A stretch of 60,479 nucleotides of DNA from Frateuria sp. Soil773 (GCF_001428405.1 NZ_LMSL01000010.1:7189-67667), one strand, 5' to 3'; numbered from the stretch's first letter, positions 24,076 through 32,416 are shown. Notes: generated from the letters alone by a model not told the origin. Program-made: numbers and translations.

Positions 24076-24516
24076 CTAGCCGGCCAGCGCAGCCTGCACG
24101 AACTGCTGCAGTTGCGCCGCGCTGAGCGCGCCCGGCTGCCGCGCGATCTCGCGTCCGCCGCGCAGCAGGATCAGGGTCGGGATGCTGCGGATGCCGAAGC
24201 GCTGCGCCAGCGCAGGTTGCGCATCGGTGTCCACCTTCGCCAGCCGCAGCCGCGGCTCGTAGTCGCGCGCGGCCTGCGCGAACACCGGCGCGAAGCCGCG
24301 GCAGGGGCCGCACCAGGGCGCCCAGAAATCCACCAGCACCGGCAGGTCGCCGCGTCCGGCGACGGCATCGAAGTTCGCCGCGGTCAGCTCGGCGGGATGC
24401 CCGGCGAACAACGCCTGCTTGCAGCGCCCGCAACCGGGCCGTTCATCCAGGCGTTCGGCCGGCACGCGGTTGAGCGCGCCGCAATGCGGGCAGGGGATGG
24501 CCATCGGCGTACTCAT
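24076..24516 (-). CDS. trxC: Thioredoxin 2 (zinc-ribbon thioredoxin TrxC)
   Basis: The 146-residue protein is a cytoplasmic disulfide reductase. Two CxxC pairs at residues 9-12 (CPHC) and 29-32 (CGRC) form the N-terminal zinc ribbon that distinguishes TrxC from TrxA. The thioredoxin active site WCGPC is at 68-72, followed by VDTDAQPALAQRFGIRSIPT with the cis-proline. The length matches TrxC (about 140). An ATG four codons in (24504) is an alternative start. It is divergent from the HExxH gene at 24609, with 92 bases between. Confidence 0.94.
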   Translation of the reverse strand: MSTPMAIPCPHCGALNRVPAERLDERPGCGRCKQALFAGHPAELTAANFDAVAGRGDLPVLVDFWAPWCGPCRGFAPVFAQAARDYEPRLRLAKVDTDAQPALAQRFGIRSIPTLILLRGGREIARQPGALSAAQLQQFVQAALAG

Positions 24517-24608
24517 GGCAGACTCCTGGGATGGAAGCGGCGCCGTGGCGCCATTGGGGCCAAGATGGCGGCGGCCGCCCGCGAACCCAAGACGACCTGG
24601 CGAAACCC

Positions 24609-25118
24609 ATGACCGACGATGCCTCGTCCCGACCGCATGGAATCCGGCCGCACGGAGCCCGCGCATCCGCGCGGCGCGCGTTGTCGCGCGCCGGGCTCGC
24701 GCTCGGCATGGCATGGACGCTGCCCAACAGCGTGCTCGGCCTGCTGGTGGGCGCCATCGGCCTCGCCTTCGGCGCGCGCATGCGCTGGCAGCGGCGCGAG
24801 CTTGCCCTGGTGGTGCGGTGCTGGCCGTGGGGCCGGGGCGGCGCGTTGACCCTCGGCAACGTGATCCTGCATACCGGCCGCGAGCTGGACGTGCCCTGCC
24901 TCACCTACGCGCATCGTGCCGGCCGCGGCGCCGAGCCGCCGGTCTCGCTGGCCGCGCACGAGCGCGCCCACGTCTACCAGTACATGCTGCTCGGGCCGCT
25001 GTTCCTGCCGCTGTACCTGTGCTGCGGCGGCGTCGGCGTGCGCAATCCGTTCGAGCGCGCGGCGGACCGCTACGCGCGCCTCGGCCGCGGCTGGTGGCCG
25101 GGAACGCGGTGCGCCTGA
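24609..25118 (+). CDS. Small membrane protein with HExxH motif
   Basis: The 169-residue protein is not one I can name. One hydrophobic segment near residues 30-55 (LALGMAWTLPNSVLGLLVG) is followed by a basic segment, and a second lies near 130-145. Between them is AAHERAHVYQYMLLG, a perfect HExxH zinc-protease signature (HERAH). About 25 residues later comes NPFERAADRYARLG, which could give the third ligand. This suggests a minimal gluzincin-like fold, but it may also be structural. I chose the ATG at 24609 because the frame upstream overlaps the trxC promoter. Confidence 0.6.
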   Translation: MTDDASSRPHGIRPHGARASARRALSRAGLALGMAWTLPNSVLGLLVGAIGLAFGARMRWQRRELALVVRCWPWGRGGALTLGNVILHTGRELDVPCLTYAHRAGRGAEPPVSLAAHERAHVYQYMLLGPLFLPLYLCCGGVGVRNPFERAADRYARLGRGWWPGTRCA

Positions 25119-25180
25119 GCGGCGGCGACGGGGCGGGTGGCCGATGCGCGGATTCGCGCACCGGCACGGAAGGTCGCCGC

Positions 25181-26692
25181 CTACTTCGCGCCGTAAAGCG
25201 CCATCACATCCCTGCGCAGTTCCGCCTGGCTGTCCGGGCGGGCGTAGAACATGTGGCCGCCGGCGTAGTTCTTCACCTGCACGCGGGTGGGATCGCCCAT
25301 TGCCGGCATCTGGTCGACGATCAGCACCGAGGCCATGAACGGGCAGGACAGGTCGTCCCAGCCGTGCGCGATCAGCACGCGCAGGCCCGGGTCGTTCGCC
25401 ACCGACTCGCGCAGTTGCGAGACGGAGCCCTGGTTGGCATCCTCGTCCTCGTGCCACAGCTTGTTCACGTCGTAGCTGAGCGCGTTGTAGCGGCCGCCGT
25501 ATTTCCACCCCACCGTGCGGGTGACGAAGTCCACCATGGCGGTGGTGGTGGGCGCGATGATGCCGTTGAGGATCGGGTCGCCGGTGCGCTGGCGCGGGGC
25601 GTACGGGAACGGGTCCCACGCGGTGACATTGGAATCGTAGCGGCTGCCCAGCTTGCCTTCGGCACGGTACACCTCGCGCAGGTAGGCCTGGGTCTCCAGG
25701 CGGCCGCCGGAGCGCTGCACGAAGACCGGGTCCAGCCCGGTCAGCTCGGTCACTTTCTTCACCACGCGCGCGGTGGCCTGCGGATCGGAGCGGCCGCGCA
25801 TCAGGTCGCTGGCGTACTCGCCGCGGGTGTACTCGACGATCGGCTTCATCGCCTCGGGGGTGAGCCGGTGCTGGCGCTCCAGGTGCGCCGCGGCGATCGA
25901 GGGCAGGGTCAGCATCCACGGCAGCGGCGACACGTTCTCGTTGTCGGAGGCGGCCGGGTTGAGATAGGGCGACACCAGCACCACGCCGTTCAGCGCGACG
26001 CCGAGCTGGGTCTGCAGGTAGTCGGTGATGCGCGGGCCGCGGAAGCCGCCGTAGCTCTCGCCCACCAGGTACTTGCGCGAGGCCATGCGGCCGTTCTTCA
26101 CCAGCCAGTCGTAGACGATGCGCGAGAGGTACTTGATGTCGTTGTCGGTGCTGTAGAACAGCTTGGTGGCTTCCTTGTCGGCCACCAGCGCACGGCTGTA
26201 GCCGGTGCCGACGGGGTCGATGAAGACCAGGTCGGTGAAGCCCAGCCAGGTGCCCGGGTTGTCGCGCAGGGTGGCCGGGTCGGACGGGTTGGCGCCCTCC
26301 ACGCCGAAGTTCACCCGCTTCGGACCGATCGCGCCGAAGTTGAGATAGACCGACGACGCGCCCGGCCCGCCGTTCAGCGCGAACGTCACCGGCCGGTCCT
26401 TGCCGGCCATGGTGTAAGCGGTGAACACCACCTCGCCGGTCACCTCGCCCTGTTCGTTGCGCACCGGCAGCGAACCCACCGTGACCGTGTACTTCAGCGT
26501 CCTGCCGTCCACCGTGGCGGTCTGCGCGACGTGGGCGTCGGCCGGGAACGGCGGCAGATGGAAGTTCTTGTCGGCCATCGCATCGGCGGTCTGGCCGGCT
26601 TCCTTTGCCGGCTTGTCGGCCGCGTGGGCCGGGGCGTGCAGGCCGCCGAGCAGCAGCATGGCGAGCAGGGCGGAAGGCAGGGCTTTGCGCAC
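25181..26692 (-). CDS. Exported serine carboxypeptidase-like S10 peptidase
   Basis: The 503-residue protein is an S10-family peptidase. A signal peptide spans about residues 1-24 (ALLAMLLLGGLHAPAHA). The oxyanion region is FALNGGPGASSVYLNFGAIG, the nucleophile elbow is VGESYGGFRGPRI, and the C-terminal half carries AHGWDDLSCPF and GGHMFYARPDSQ with the catalytic histidine. I use a GTG start at 26692, preceded by GAGGAAA six bases upstream, because this places the signal peptide correctly. Bacterial S10 enzymes of this type are usually periplasmic and of unknown substrate. The gene converges with the HExxH gene. Confidence 0.88.
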   Translation of the reverse strand: MRKALPSALLAMLLLGGLHAPAHAADKPAKEAGQTADAMADKNFHLPPFPADAHVAQTATVDGRTLKYTVTVGSLPVRNEQGEVTGEVVFTAYTMAGKDRPVTFALNGGPGASSVYLNFGAIGPKRVNFGVEGANPSDPATLRDNPGTWLGFTDLVFIDPVGTGYSRALVADKEATKLFYSTDNDIKYLSRIVYDWLVKNGRMASRKYLVGESYGGFRGPRITDYLQTQLGVALNGVVLVSPYLNPAASDNENVSPLPWMLTLPSIAAAHLERQHRLTPEAMKPIVEYTRGEYASDLMRGRSDPQATARVVKKVTELTGLDPVFVQRSGGRLETQAYLREVYRAEGKLGSRYDSNVTAWDPFPYAPRQRTGDPILNGIIAPTTTAMVDFVTRTVGWKYGGRYNALSYDVNKLWHEDEDANQGSVSQLRESVANDPGLRVLIAHGWDDLSCPFMASVLIVDQMPAMGDPTRVQVKNYAGGHMFYARPDSQAELRRDVMALYGAK

Positions 26693-26799
26693 GTGGGGTT
26701 TCCTCGCGGGATAAATCCCGAGCCTAGCTCGCGCCGCGCGGGGCGGACTGTGCAGGAAGGCATGGTCGCGCCCGGTCAGGGCGTGCCGGGGATCGCTCC

Positions 26800-27387
26800 T
26801 CAGCGTCCGGCGCGGCCGGAAAAGCGCACGTCGGCCGCCGAAGGCGGGATCTCGATCCCGTCGCACAGCGACCATTCCGCCGCCCGTGCCGCGAGGCGCG
26901 CCGGAACGACGGGAGAGCCGCCCGGGCCGGCCGGGACGTCGTAGGTGGCGTGGCCGTCGTGGGGCAGCAGCACGGCGTACCCGCGCGCCATCGCGGCGCG
27001 CGCGGTGGCGGCCAGGCACATCTCCGACAGCAGGCCGCACAGCGCGAGCCGTCGCACACCCAGGGCCGCGAGGCAGGCGTCGAGGCCGGTGCCCTCGAAA
27101 CCGTCGTCCTGCGTCTTGCGGATCACCCGTTCGCCGTCGGTCGGCGGCAGGAACAGCTCCCAGCCGGCCTGGCCCGGCGCGTCGGCGGCACCGGGCAGGC
27201 CGTCGTTCTGCAGGAAGACCACGGGTGCGCCGGCCTCGCGGGCGCGCCCGAGCAGCATGCGCAGGGCGCGTTCGAGCCGGTCGCGCTCGGGTACCGCGCC
27301 GTCGCCGGCCATGAAGGCGCGCTGTGCGACGACGACGATCAGCGCCTCGGCCGCGTCGTGCCGGGGCACCTGCTCAGCCGCCGGCAT
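26800..27387 (-). CDS. Isochorismatase-like cysteine hydrolase, catalytic Asp missing
   Basis: The 195-residue protein belongs to the isochorismatase superfamily. The lysine (VIRKTQDDGFEGTGLD) and the cysteine (LCGLLSEMCLAATARAA) of the Asp-Lys-Cys triad are present. The usual N-terminal aspartate, in the family pattern LLVIDMQ, is replaced: the segment reads ALIVVVAQRAFM. It may therefore be inactive, or use another acid. It overlaps the upstream msrB by 14 bases and is probably translated from the same mRNA. No substrate can be proposed. Confidence 0.78.
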   Translation of the reverse strand: MPAAEQVPRHDAAEALIVVVAQRAFMAGDGAVPERDRLERALRMLLGRAREAGAPVVFLQNDGLPGAADAPGQAGWELFLPPTDGERVIRKTQDDGFEGTGLDACLAALGVRRLALCGLLSEMCLAATARAAMARGYAVLLPHDGHATYDVPAGPGGSPVVPARLAARAAEWSLCDGIEIPPSAADVRFSGRAGR

Positions 27388-27847
27388 CCGGCCGTCCTTC
27401 CGGCGCGCCGCGCCCGAGCACGTCGGGCAGGTCGTCGCCGTCCTCGGTGAAGGACAGCGAGACCGAGTTCAGGCAATGGCGGTTGCCGGTGGGCGGCGGG
27501 CCGTCGGGAAAGACGTGGCCAAGGTGGCTGCCGCAACGCGCGCAGACTTCCTCGGTGCGGATCATGCCGTGGCTGGTGTCGCGGATGTAGCGCACATGCG
27601 CCGCGTCGTACGGCTCGAAGAAGCTGGGCCAGCCGGTGCCCGAGTCGAACTTCGCGCCGGAGCGGAACAGCGGCAGCCCGCAGAAGCGGCAGGCGTAGAC
27701 GCCGTGCTTCTTGTTGTCCAGGAACACGCCGCAGAATCCCGCCTCGGTGCCGTGCTGCAGCAGGACGCGGCGCTCGTCGGGCGCCAGGCCGGCGGTGATC
27801 GAGGCGCGCTGGGCGTCGGAGGGCGGGGTGAGGTCGAAGGTGGTCAT
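27374..27847 (-). CDS. msrB: Peptide-methionine (R)-S-oxide reductase
   Basis: The 157-residue MsrB repairs the R form of methionine sulfoxide in proteins. It has two zinc CxxC pairs (YACRFCGLPLF and VCARCGSHLGHVF), the family stretch KFDSGTGWPSFFEP and the catalytic cysteine in NRHCLNSVSL. The length is typical of single-domain MsrB. I chose the ATG at 27847 because the protein then starts TTFDLTPPSDAQR. Its end overlaps the isochorismatase-like gene by 14 bases. TrxC, encoded 3 kb away, could be its reductant. Confidence 0.95.
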   Translation of the reverse strand: MTTFDLTPPSDAQRASITAGLAPDERRVLLQHGTEAGFCGVFLDNKKHGVYACRFCGLPLFRSGAKFDSGTGWPSFFEPYDAAHVRYIRDTSHGMIRTEEVCARCGSHLGHVFPDGPPPTGNRHCLNSVSLSFTEDGDDLPDVLGRGAPEGRPDAGG

Positions 27848-28097
27848 GGCGCTTCCTCGCATGGTTGGCGGAGCCGGGCCGGGGCTATATGCATCGCACA
27901 ACATGGCGTCGCTGTGGCGTCGACGCAAGCCTGCGGGCGGCGACGGTGACGCGGGCTGCTGCTCCTGTGGAATGCGGTTCGCATGTCGTGGCACCAGCAT
28001 GGCCGGACCGCTGCCGATCGGGCACGATTGGCACCTGCGGCAGCCGGTCGGGATGCGGACGGCGCCGTTCAGAAATGCCGTAACGGAGGATAGTGCC

Positions 28098-28523
28098 GTG
28101 CCCGCTTATGCAACGTCCCTGCCGATCGACGCACCGGTTGATGCCGTGTGGTCGCTGCTCTCCGATGTCTCCGCCTGGGCCGAATGGCTGCCTGCCGTGA
28201 CATCGGTCGATGCGCTGGACGGTCCGGTGCTGAGGCCCGGCGCGCGCTTCGTGGTGCGCCAGCCGGGATTGCGGCCTGCGACCTGGGTGGTGACGACGCT
28301 CGATCCGCCGCGGCGCTTCGTCTGGGAGGCGCGTTCGACGGGCATGCGGATGGTCGCCGAGCACGAGATCGACGTGGTGTCGTCCACGCAATCGCGCGTG
28401 CTGCTGCAGTTCCGTTTTTCGGGCTGGCTCGGTGTCGTCGTCGGCCGCCTGTTCGGCGGAACCGTCCAGCGCTATATCGAGCAGGAAGCGGATGCGCTCA
28501 AGCGCAAGCTGGAAGCTTCCTGA
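28098..28523 (+). CDS. SRPBCC-family (polyketide cyclase-like) protein
   Basis: The 141-residue protein has the START/SRPBCC layout: ATSLPIDAPVDAVWSLLSDV at the N-terminus, then W-rich beta strands (PATWVVTTLDPPRRFVWEAR) and a long C-terminal helix (YIEQEADALKRKLEAS). These proteins bind hydrophobic ligands in a deep cavity. I use the GTG at 28098 because GGAGGA lies at 28085-28090, seven bases before it. Ligand and role are unknown. The gene is divergent from msrB. Confidence 0.8.
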   Translation: MPAYATSLPIDAPVDAVWSLLSDVSAWAEWLPAVTSVDALDGPVLRPGARFVVRQPGLRPATWVVTTLDPPRRFVWEARSTGMRMVAEHEIDVVSSTQSRVLLQFRFSGWLGVVVGRLFGGTVQRYIEQEADALKRKLEAS

Positions 28524-28834
28524 GGCTTCGCCACGCCGAACATGGTGTGACGGCTGGCAGGATGCGCACGCGGCGATCCCGCTGGCGGGACTGGCGTGCC
28601 GACGTACCCTGCGAGTGAGCATGGGGAGATCGCAAACAGCTTCCACGAAGAGCACGCATAGCGGCCTCGCCGGCACCGTCGTGGGCGCGCCTGACGCGCC
28701 GGGGGGAATCTCCCCGCTCGAAGTGGTGCGGTATGAGAAGGCGCCTGCATTACGGCGAATGCTTGAATTGCGCCCGATGCATGGCTGCGGCAACGTCGGG
28801 TGGGGCGTGCCGGTTCCAGTTGCCCTGCACTTCG
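28524..28834. other. Intergenic region with no recognised gene
   Basis: This 311-base gap lies between the SRPBCC gene and the 3' end of the graspetide ligase gene. I found no convincing coding frame, no terminator with a T-run, and no dispersed repeat module. It is the downstream edge of the lower-G+C RiPP locus. Confidence 0.45.
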
Positions 28835-29929
28835 CTATTCTTCCAGGGATACGATCAGCGGGCTGTCGGCATAGGATTCCATGACCCGTTCGTACGCGTC
28901 AGACGATTTGTAATCCGGGAAGCGTACGTCCAGTGAGTCCGTCAGCGAATAGTCGTGACGGCCGGACGCCAGCATGGCCGTCATTGCCCGCAGCAGGGGC
29001 ACATCCGGCAGTTTTTCCTCGACGAACAGGAATTGGCCTGCCTGGTTTATTTCAAGGAAGAACATGTTGCCATCGCCGTCGACCACGAGATCGACGCATC
29101 CGATGACAATGCCCAGGCGATTCATCAAGGCCCTGATCTTGGCCTCCCATTCCGACGGAAGTTGAACCGCGGCCATGACGGCCTCTTTGCCGAGAACGTG
29201 TTGCCGCCAGTCCAAATAGGCGTCGCCGGATTGCTTCAGGATGCGCACGGCAAACATATGCTGGCCGATGACGGTGACCCTGATGTCGAACGCCTTCTCT
29301 ATGTATCGCTGGAAAATCCCCGGACAGACCGCGATGGATTCCTCGGGCAACTCGCTGTCGGCATCGAGCAACGCAACCCCGATGTCGTAGATGTTCCCAT
29401 TCGATGCGCTCTGCCAGCTATGCGGATGGAATGTCTTGAAAATGACCTTGCCATACTTCTTTATGATCCGGCGAACGTCCGCGGCGTGATTCGTCACCAC
29501 GAGTTCCGGAATGTTCATGTCCAAGGCATGCGCTATCTGCAACTGCAGCAACTTGCTTTCGGCCGCAATGGCGGCGCCGGGCCGGTTTGCCCATAGCGCC
29601 GGGATAATGCTGTCGTTGAGATGGAAAAGGTTTTTCTGGAAATACGTCCATTGCCGCTGAACGAATTGCTTGTCGGCATCCAGGCAGTGGCTGGGTTGCG
29701 GCTCCGCCGGACGCCTGAACCAGACCGACCGCGCCCGATTTTCCTCGTGGAGAGCCGTGGTCATGCGGAAGGAGACACCGGCATTGTCCACCTGTGCGGT
29801 AAAACGGGAAGCCAGGCCGCTGAAATCCGGGGCGATCGCTACGGGAATTTTGTTTTTCTCGAGCGCCCATTTCAATGCTGCCGAATGGGGCTCGTTCCAC
29901 TCCGCGAGAATATATACAGGCGATTCCAT
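28835..29929 (-). CDS. ATP-grasp peptide ligase (graspetide/microviridin-type maturase)
   Basis: The 364-residue enzyme resembles the MvdD/MvdC group of ATP-grasp ligases, which close omega-ester or omega-amide rings in ribosomal peptides. Family-like features are VWFRRPAEPQP near residue 70, ESKLLQLQIAHALDMNIP, the ATP-binding VIFKTFHPH, QRYIEKAFDIRVTVIGQHMF and the metal-binding FLEINQAGQFLFVEE. I use the ATG at 29929, preceded by GAGGGG. An ATG at 29977 lies inside a terminator stem and is rejected. Immediately upstream is a 56-residue precursor gene. G+C is about half here, well below the neighbours. No transporter or protease gene adjoins it. Confidence 0.85.
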   Translation of the reverse strand: MESPVYILAEWNEPHSAALKWALEKNKIPVAIAPDFSGLASRFTAQVDNAGVSFRMTTALHEENRARSVWFRRPAEPQPSHCLDADKQFVQRQWTYFQKNLFHLNDSIIPALWANRPGAAIAAESKLLQLQIAHALDMNIPELVVTNHAADVRRIIKKYGKVIFKTFHPHSWQSASNGNIYDIGVALLDADSELPEESIAVCPGIFQRYIEKAFDIRVTVIGQHMFAVRILKQSGDAYLDWRQHVLGKEAVMAAVQLPSEWEAKIRALMNRLGIVIGCVDLVVDGDGNMFFLEINQAGQFLFVEEKLPDVPLLRAMTAMLASGRHDYSLTDSLDVRFPDYKSSDAYERVMESYADSPLIVSLEE

Positions 29930-29941
29930 ACCGTTCCCCTC

Positions 29942-29974
29942 AAAAAAGCCGCCCATGGTTTCATGGGCGGCTTT
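29942..29974 (-). terminator. Terminator between graspetide precursor and ligase genes
   Basis: On the minus strand a perfect 13-bp stem (AAAGCCGCCCATG at 29974-29962, pairing with CATGGGCGGCTTT) encloses the loop AAAC. It ends in six T. It lies 17 bases after the precursor stop and 13 bases before the ligase ATG. Partial read-through would give a large excess of precursor mRNA over ligase mRNA, as is common in RiPP operons. Confidence 0.88.
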
Positions 29975-29990
29975 CATCCTATCGATCGTT

Positions 29991-30161
29991 TCAGAAAGGA
30001 CCTAAGTCGGTCGGGTCCGGGGCGTCATTCCAGGCAGAGCCCGAAGTGTGGGACAGGAACTGCCCCTTTTTGTCGGGAGTGATGCCAGGCGCCGAAATTT
30101 CCGTGGCTACCAAGCGGCCAAAGGGACGCACAACTGCCGTTTCCTCGTGCTTTCTTTCCAT
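29991..30161 (-). CDS. Graspetide (omega-ester peptide) precursor
   Basis: This small gene encodes 56 residues and has a strong ribosome site (AAGGAG at 30174-30169, seven bases before the ATG). The leader half begins MERKHEETAVVRPFGRLVAT; its PFGRLVA recalls the PFFARYL helix that docks microviridin precursors to their ligase. The presumed core reads KKGQFLSHTSGSAWND followed by APDPTDLGPF. It offers Ser37, Thr39, Ser40, Ser42 and Thr51 as hydroxyl donors and Asp46, Asp49 and Asp52 as acids for ester rings. Lysines occur only just before it, at 31-32. The ATP-grasp gene follows after a terminator. Ring pattern and target protease are unknown. Confidence 0.8.
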   Translation of the reverse strand: MERKHEETAVVRPFGRLVATEISAPGITPDKKGQFLSHTSGSAWNDAPDPTDLGPF

Positions 30162-30541
30162 CACGGAACTCCTTTTCTTTCATGAGCGGAATAGTGGGCC
30201 GTCCCGCTTTCGGCACGCATGGCTCAGACAACCAAGTGCGCATGTTCATACGATTCTGGCTCAGTATGTATTCACCGATACGCGACGTTTGACGCTAGCC
30301 ACAGTCGGTTGTGGTGTCAATCATGTCATGGCAAAAAGGTGCGGCTAAGCCTGGTTTTGGGTTGAAAAGGGGCGCTTGCCGAAAAGTCGAAGCGCGTCGG
30401 GCGGCCGCAGTCGAGCAGTACGGCACCTTTCGCGCGGTTTCAGCGGCATGGCAGAGAGAAGCGGCCTTAAGGGAATGGCGGCCGCATAACGGCCGCAAGG
30501 GCATGCGCGGCGCTTGCGGACGTGCGTGCTAGCCCGCTGCT
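30162..30541. other. Upstream region of the graspetide locus
   Basis: This 380-base gap separates the precursor from the end of the NERD-helicase gene, and both are transcribed leftward. It must contain the precursor promoter, but I could not find a convincing -35/-10 pair. A 7-bp inverted repeat (GCGGCCG, 30478-30484, with CGGCCGC, 30490-30496, loop CATAA) lies 46-64 bases past the helicase stop and could be a weak terminator; it lacks a T-run. Confidence 0.4.
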
Positions 30542-32416
30542 TCAACCCGTAATTGCCAGTTGCCCCTGCACCTCGTTGATCGAGTCGCGGATGCGCTTGG
30601 AGAACACCGAGTCATCGTGGTGGATCAGCAGCAGGCGCTCGGTGGCGCGGGTCATGGCGACGTAGAGCAGGCGCGCCTCCTCGGCTTCGTCCTTGCCGTC
30701 CTTGGGCAGCGAGCCGAGGCCGGGAATGATCACGAACGGGAATTCCAGGCCCTTGCAGGAATGCATGGTGAGCAGCTTCACGCTGTCCCTGACCACGTAC
30801 AGGGCACGCTTGCCGGCGCCCTCGGCGAGGCTGCTGGGGATGCCGACGCGCTCCAGCGCCTGCTGCAGCTTCTCGCCCTCCCACTGGTTGCGGAAGATCA
30901 CCGCCATGTCGCCCCAGGGACGGCCGCGCGCGGCTTCGTCGCGCAGTTGCTGGATCAGCGTGTCGAGCTGGGCAGGGGCGGTGTCGGTGCGGATCAGCTC
31001 GGGCACGGCGCCGCGGCGGCCGGCGCTCTCGGGCGCGACCAGCGGCACGCCGTCCTCCTCGCCGGCCTGCTCGATGAGCAGGTCGCTGGCGAAGCCGCGC
31101 GCGACGGCGAGGATCTCCAGCGTGTTGCGGTAGTTGAGCTTGAGGATGGTGGTGCGGCCCTGCGCCTGCACGCCCAGTTCCTTCCAGGTGAACTTGCGCC
31201 GGTCCTGCTTGCCGTAGATGTTCTGCGCGTCGTCGTACAGCACCAGCAGCGAGTTGGTGCTGGGGTCGACCATCTGCACGATCAGCTTGTACCAGTCCGG
31301 CTCGAAGTCGTGGCCCTCGTCCACCAGCACGGCGCCGTACTGGAAGCGCGGGATCTGGCCGCGGTCAACGCCGGCGATCACGCGCTCGACCATCTGCTCG
31401 AAGAAGCCTTCGCTGCCCTTGGCCGGCAGCTCGACGTTGTAGGCCACCAGCATCTGCCGGCACCAGCGATGGAAGTTGTAGACCTGCACCTTGTCGGACA
31501 GGCCGCGCTCGCCGATCAGTTGTTCCAGCCGCGCCGCCAGCGTCTTGTTGTAGCAGAGCACCAGCACCGGCTTGGCCAGCTCGCGCGCCAGTTGCAGCGC
31601 GCGGAAGCCCAGGATCATCGTCTTGCCCGAGCCGGCCACGCCGTGGATCAGCCGGTGGCCGTCGCCGAGCGAGCGCGCCAGTTGCTCCTGCTGCGCGTCC
31701 ATCACCTTGACCAGGTCGGGGATCTCCAGCGGCCGCACGCTGTCGGCCGGCTCGCCGGGGAACAAGCCGAACTGGCCCGAGCCCGGCTCCACCCGCAGCT
31801 CCGGGAACAGGTGCCAGCGCACGCGGTCGATCTGGGGCAGCGTGAGCGCGGTGGGGAACACCTGCGGGAACATCGCCCACAGGCGCTCCTGGAACGCCTC
31901 CTCGTCGACCGAGTCGTAGATCTCGTCGCGGCAGATCGCCAGGTGGTCGGGGATCACCGCGGCCAGGCCGCCGTCGATGAAATGCTTGCGGCTGATGTTG
32001 GCGAACACCACGCCATAGGCCCACGGCATCATCAGCTTGCCGGCGTGGCGGTGGCCGGCCGGGTGGCGCAGCGCCGGGTCGCGCTCCAGCACCACGCACA
32101 CCTCGGTGGCATAGATGCGTGCCTGCAGCAGCGGGCTGGCGACCCGCTTGGCGCTGCTGCCGTCGACGATGGTGAACTGGGTGCGGTCGGCAGCCTGGAT
32201 CGTCTCCGGCTTCCAGTCCTTCACCTCCAGCACCAGCAGGCCGCGGCGCGGGTGGAACACCACGAAATCCGGGCGGCTCTGCTTCAGGCCGATCGGCACG
32301 TCGTACCACAGCAGGTAGTCGTCCTCGAGCTTGGATTCCAGCCGTTCGGAGAAGCGCTTCTCGCCGCCGGTCATGCGCGGCAGGCAGCTGTTTCGGGTCG
32401 GAATGAGCGTAGCCAT
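30542..32416 (-). CDS. NERD-domain UvrD/Rep-like helicase
   Basis: The 624-residue protein joins an N-terminal NERD nuclease-related domain to a superfamily 1 helicase. In the NERD part, PDFVVFHPRRGLLVLEVKDW near residues 49-68 carries the D and ExK metal residues of the restriction-endonuclease fold. The helicase has Walker A HGVAGSGKT near residue 260, Walker B VLVDEGHDFEPDW, the Q-type motif NYRNT, and motifs TMHSCKGLEFPFVI and LLYVAMTRATERLLL. Such proteins process DNA, and some belong to defence or repair; no partner gene adjoins this one. The ATG at 32416 gives a normal N-terminus. Confidence 0.87.
   Translation of the reverse strand: MATLIPTRNSCLPRMTGGEKRFSERLESKLEDDYLLWYDVPIGLKQSRPDFVVFHPRRGLLVLEVKDWKPETIQAADRTQFTIVDGSSAKRVASPLLQARIYATEVCVVLERDPALRHPAGHRHAGKLMMPWAYGVVFANISRKHFIDGGLAAVIPDHLAICRDEIYDSVDEEAFQERLWAMFPQVFPTALTLPQIDRVRWHLFPELRVEPGSGQFGLFPGEPADSVRPLEIPDLVKVMDAQQEQLARSLGDGHRLIHGVAGSGKTMILGFRALQLARELAKPVLVLCYNKTLAARLEQLIGERGLSDKVQVYNFHRWCRQMLVAYNVELPAKGSEGFFEQMVERVIAGVDRGQIPRFQYGAVLVDEGHDFEPDWYKLIVQMVDPSTNSLLVLYDDAQNIYGKQDRRKFTWKELGVQAQGRTTILKLNYRNTLEILAVARGFASDLLIEQAGEEDGVPLVAPESAGRRGAVPELIRTDTAPAQLDTLIQQLRDEAARGRPWGDMAVIFRNQWEGEKLQQALERVGIPSSLAEGAGKRALYVVRDSVKLLTMHSCKGLEFPFVIIPGLGSLPKDGKDEAEEARLLYVAMTRATERLLLIHHDDSVFSKRIRDSINEVQGQLAITG

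Noticed and set aside
29930..29977. Upstream ATG extension of the graspetide ligase
   Set aside because: These 16 codons are encoded by the terminator stem-loop, and a good ribosome site precedes the later ATG.
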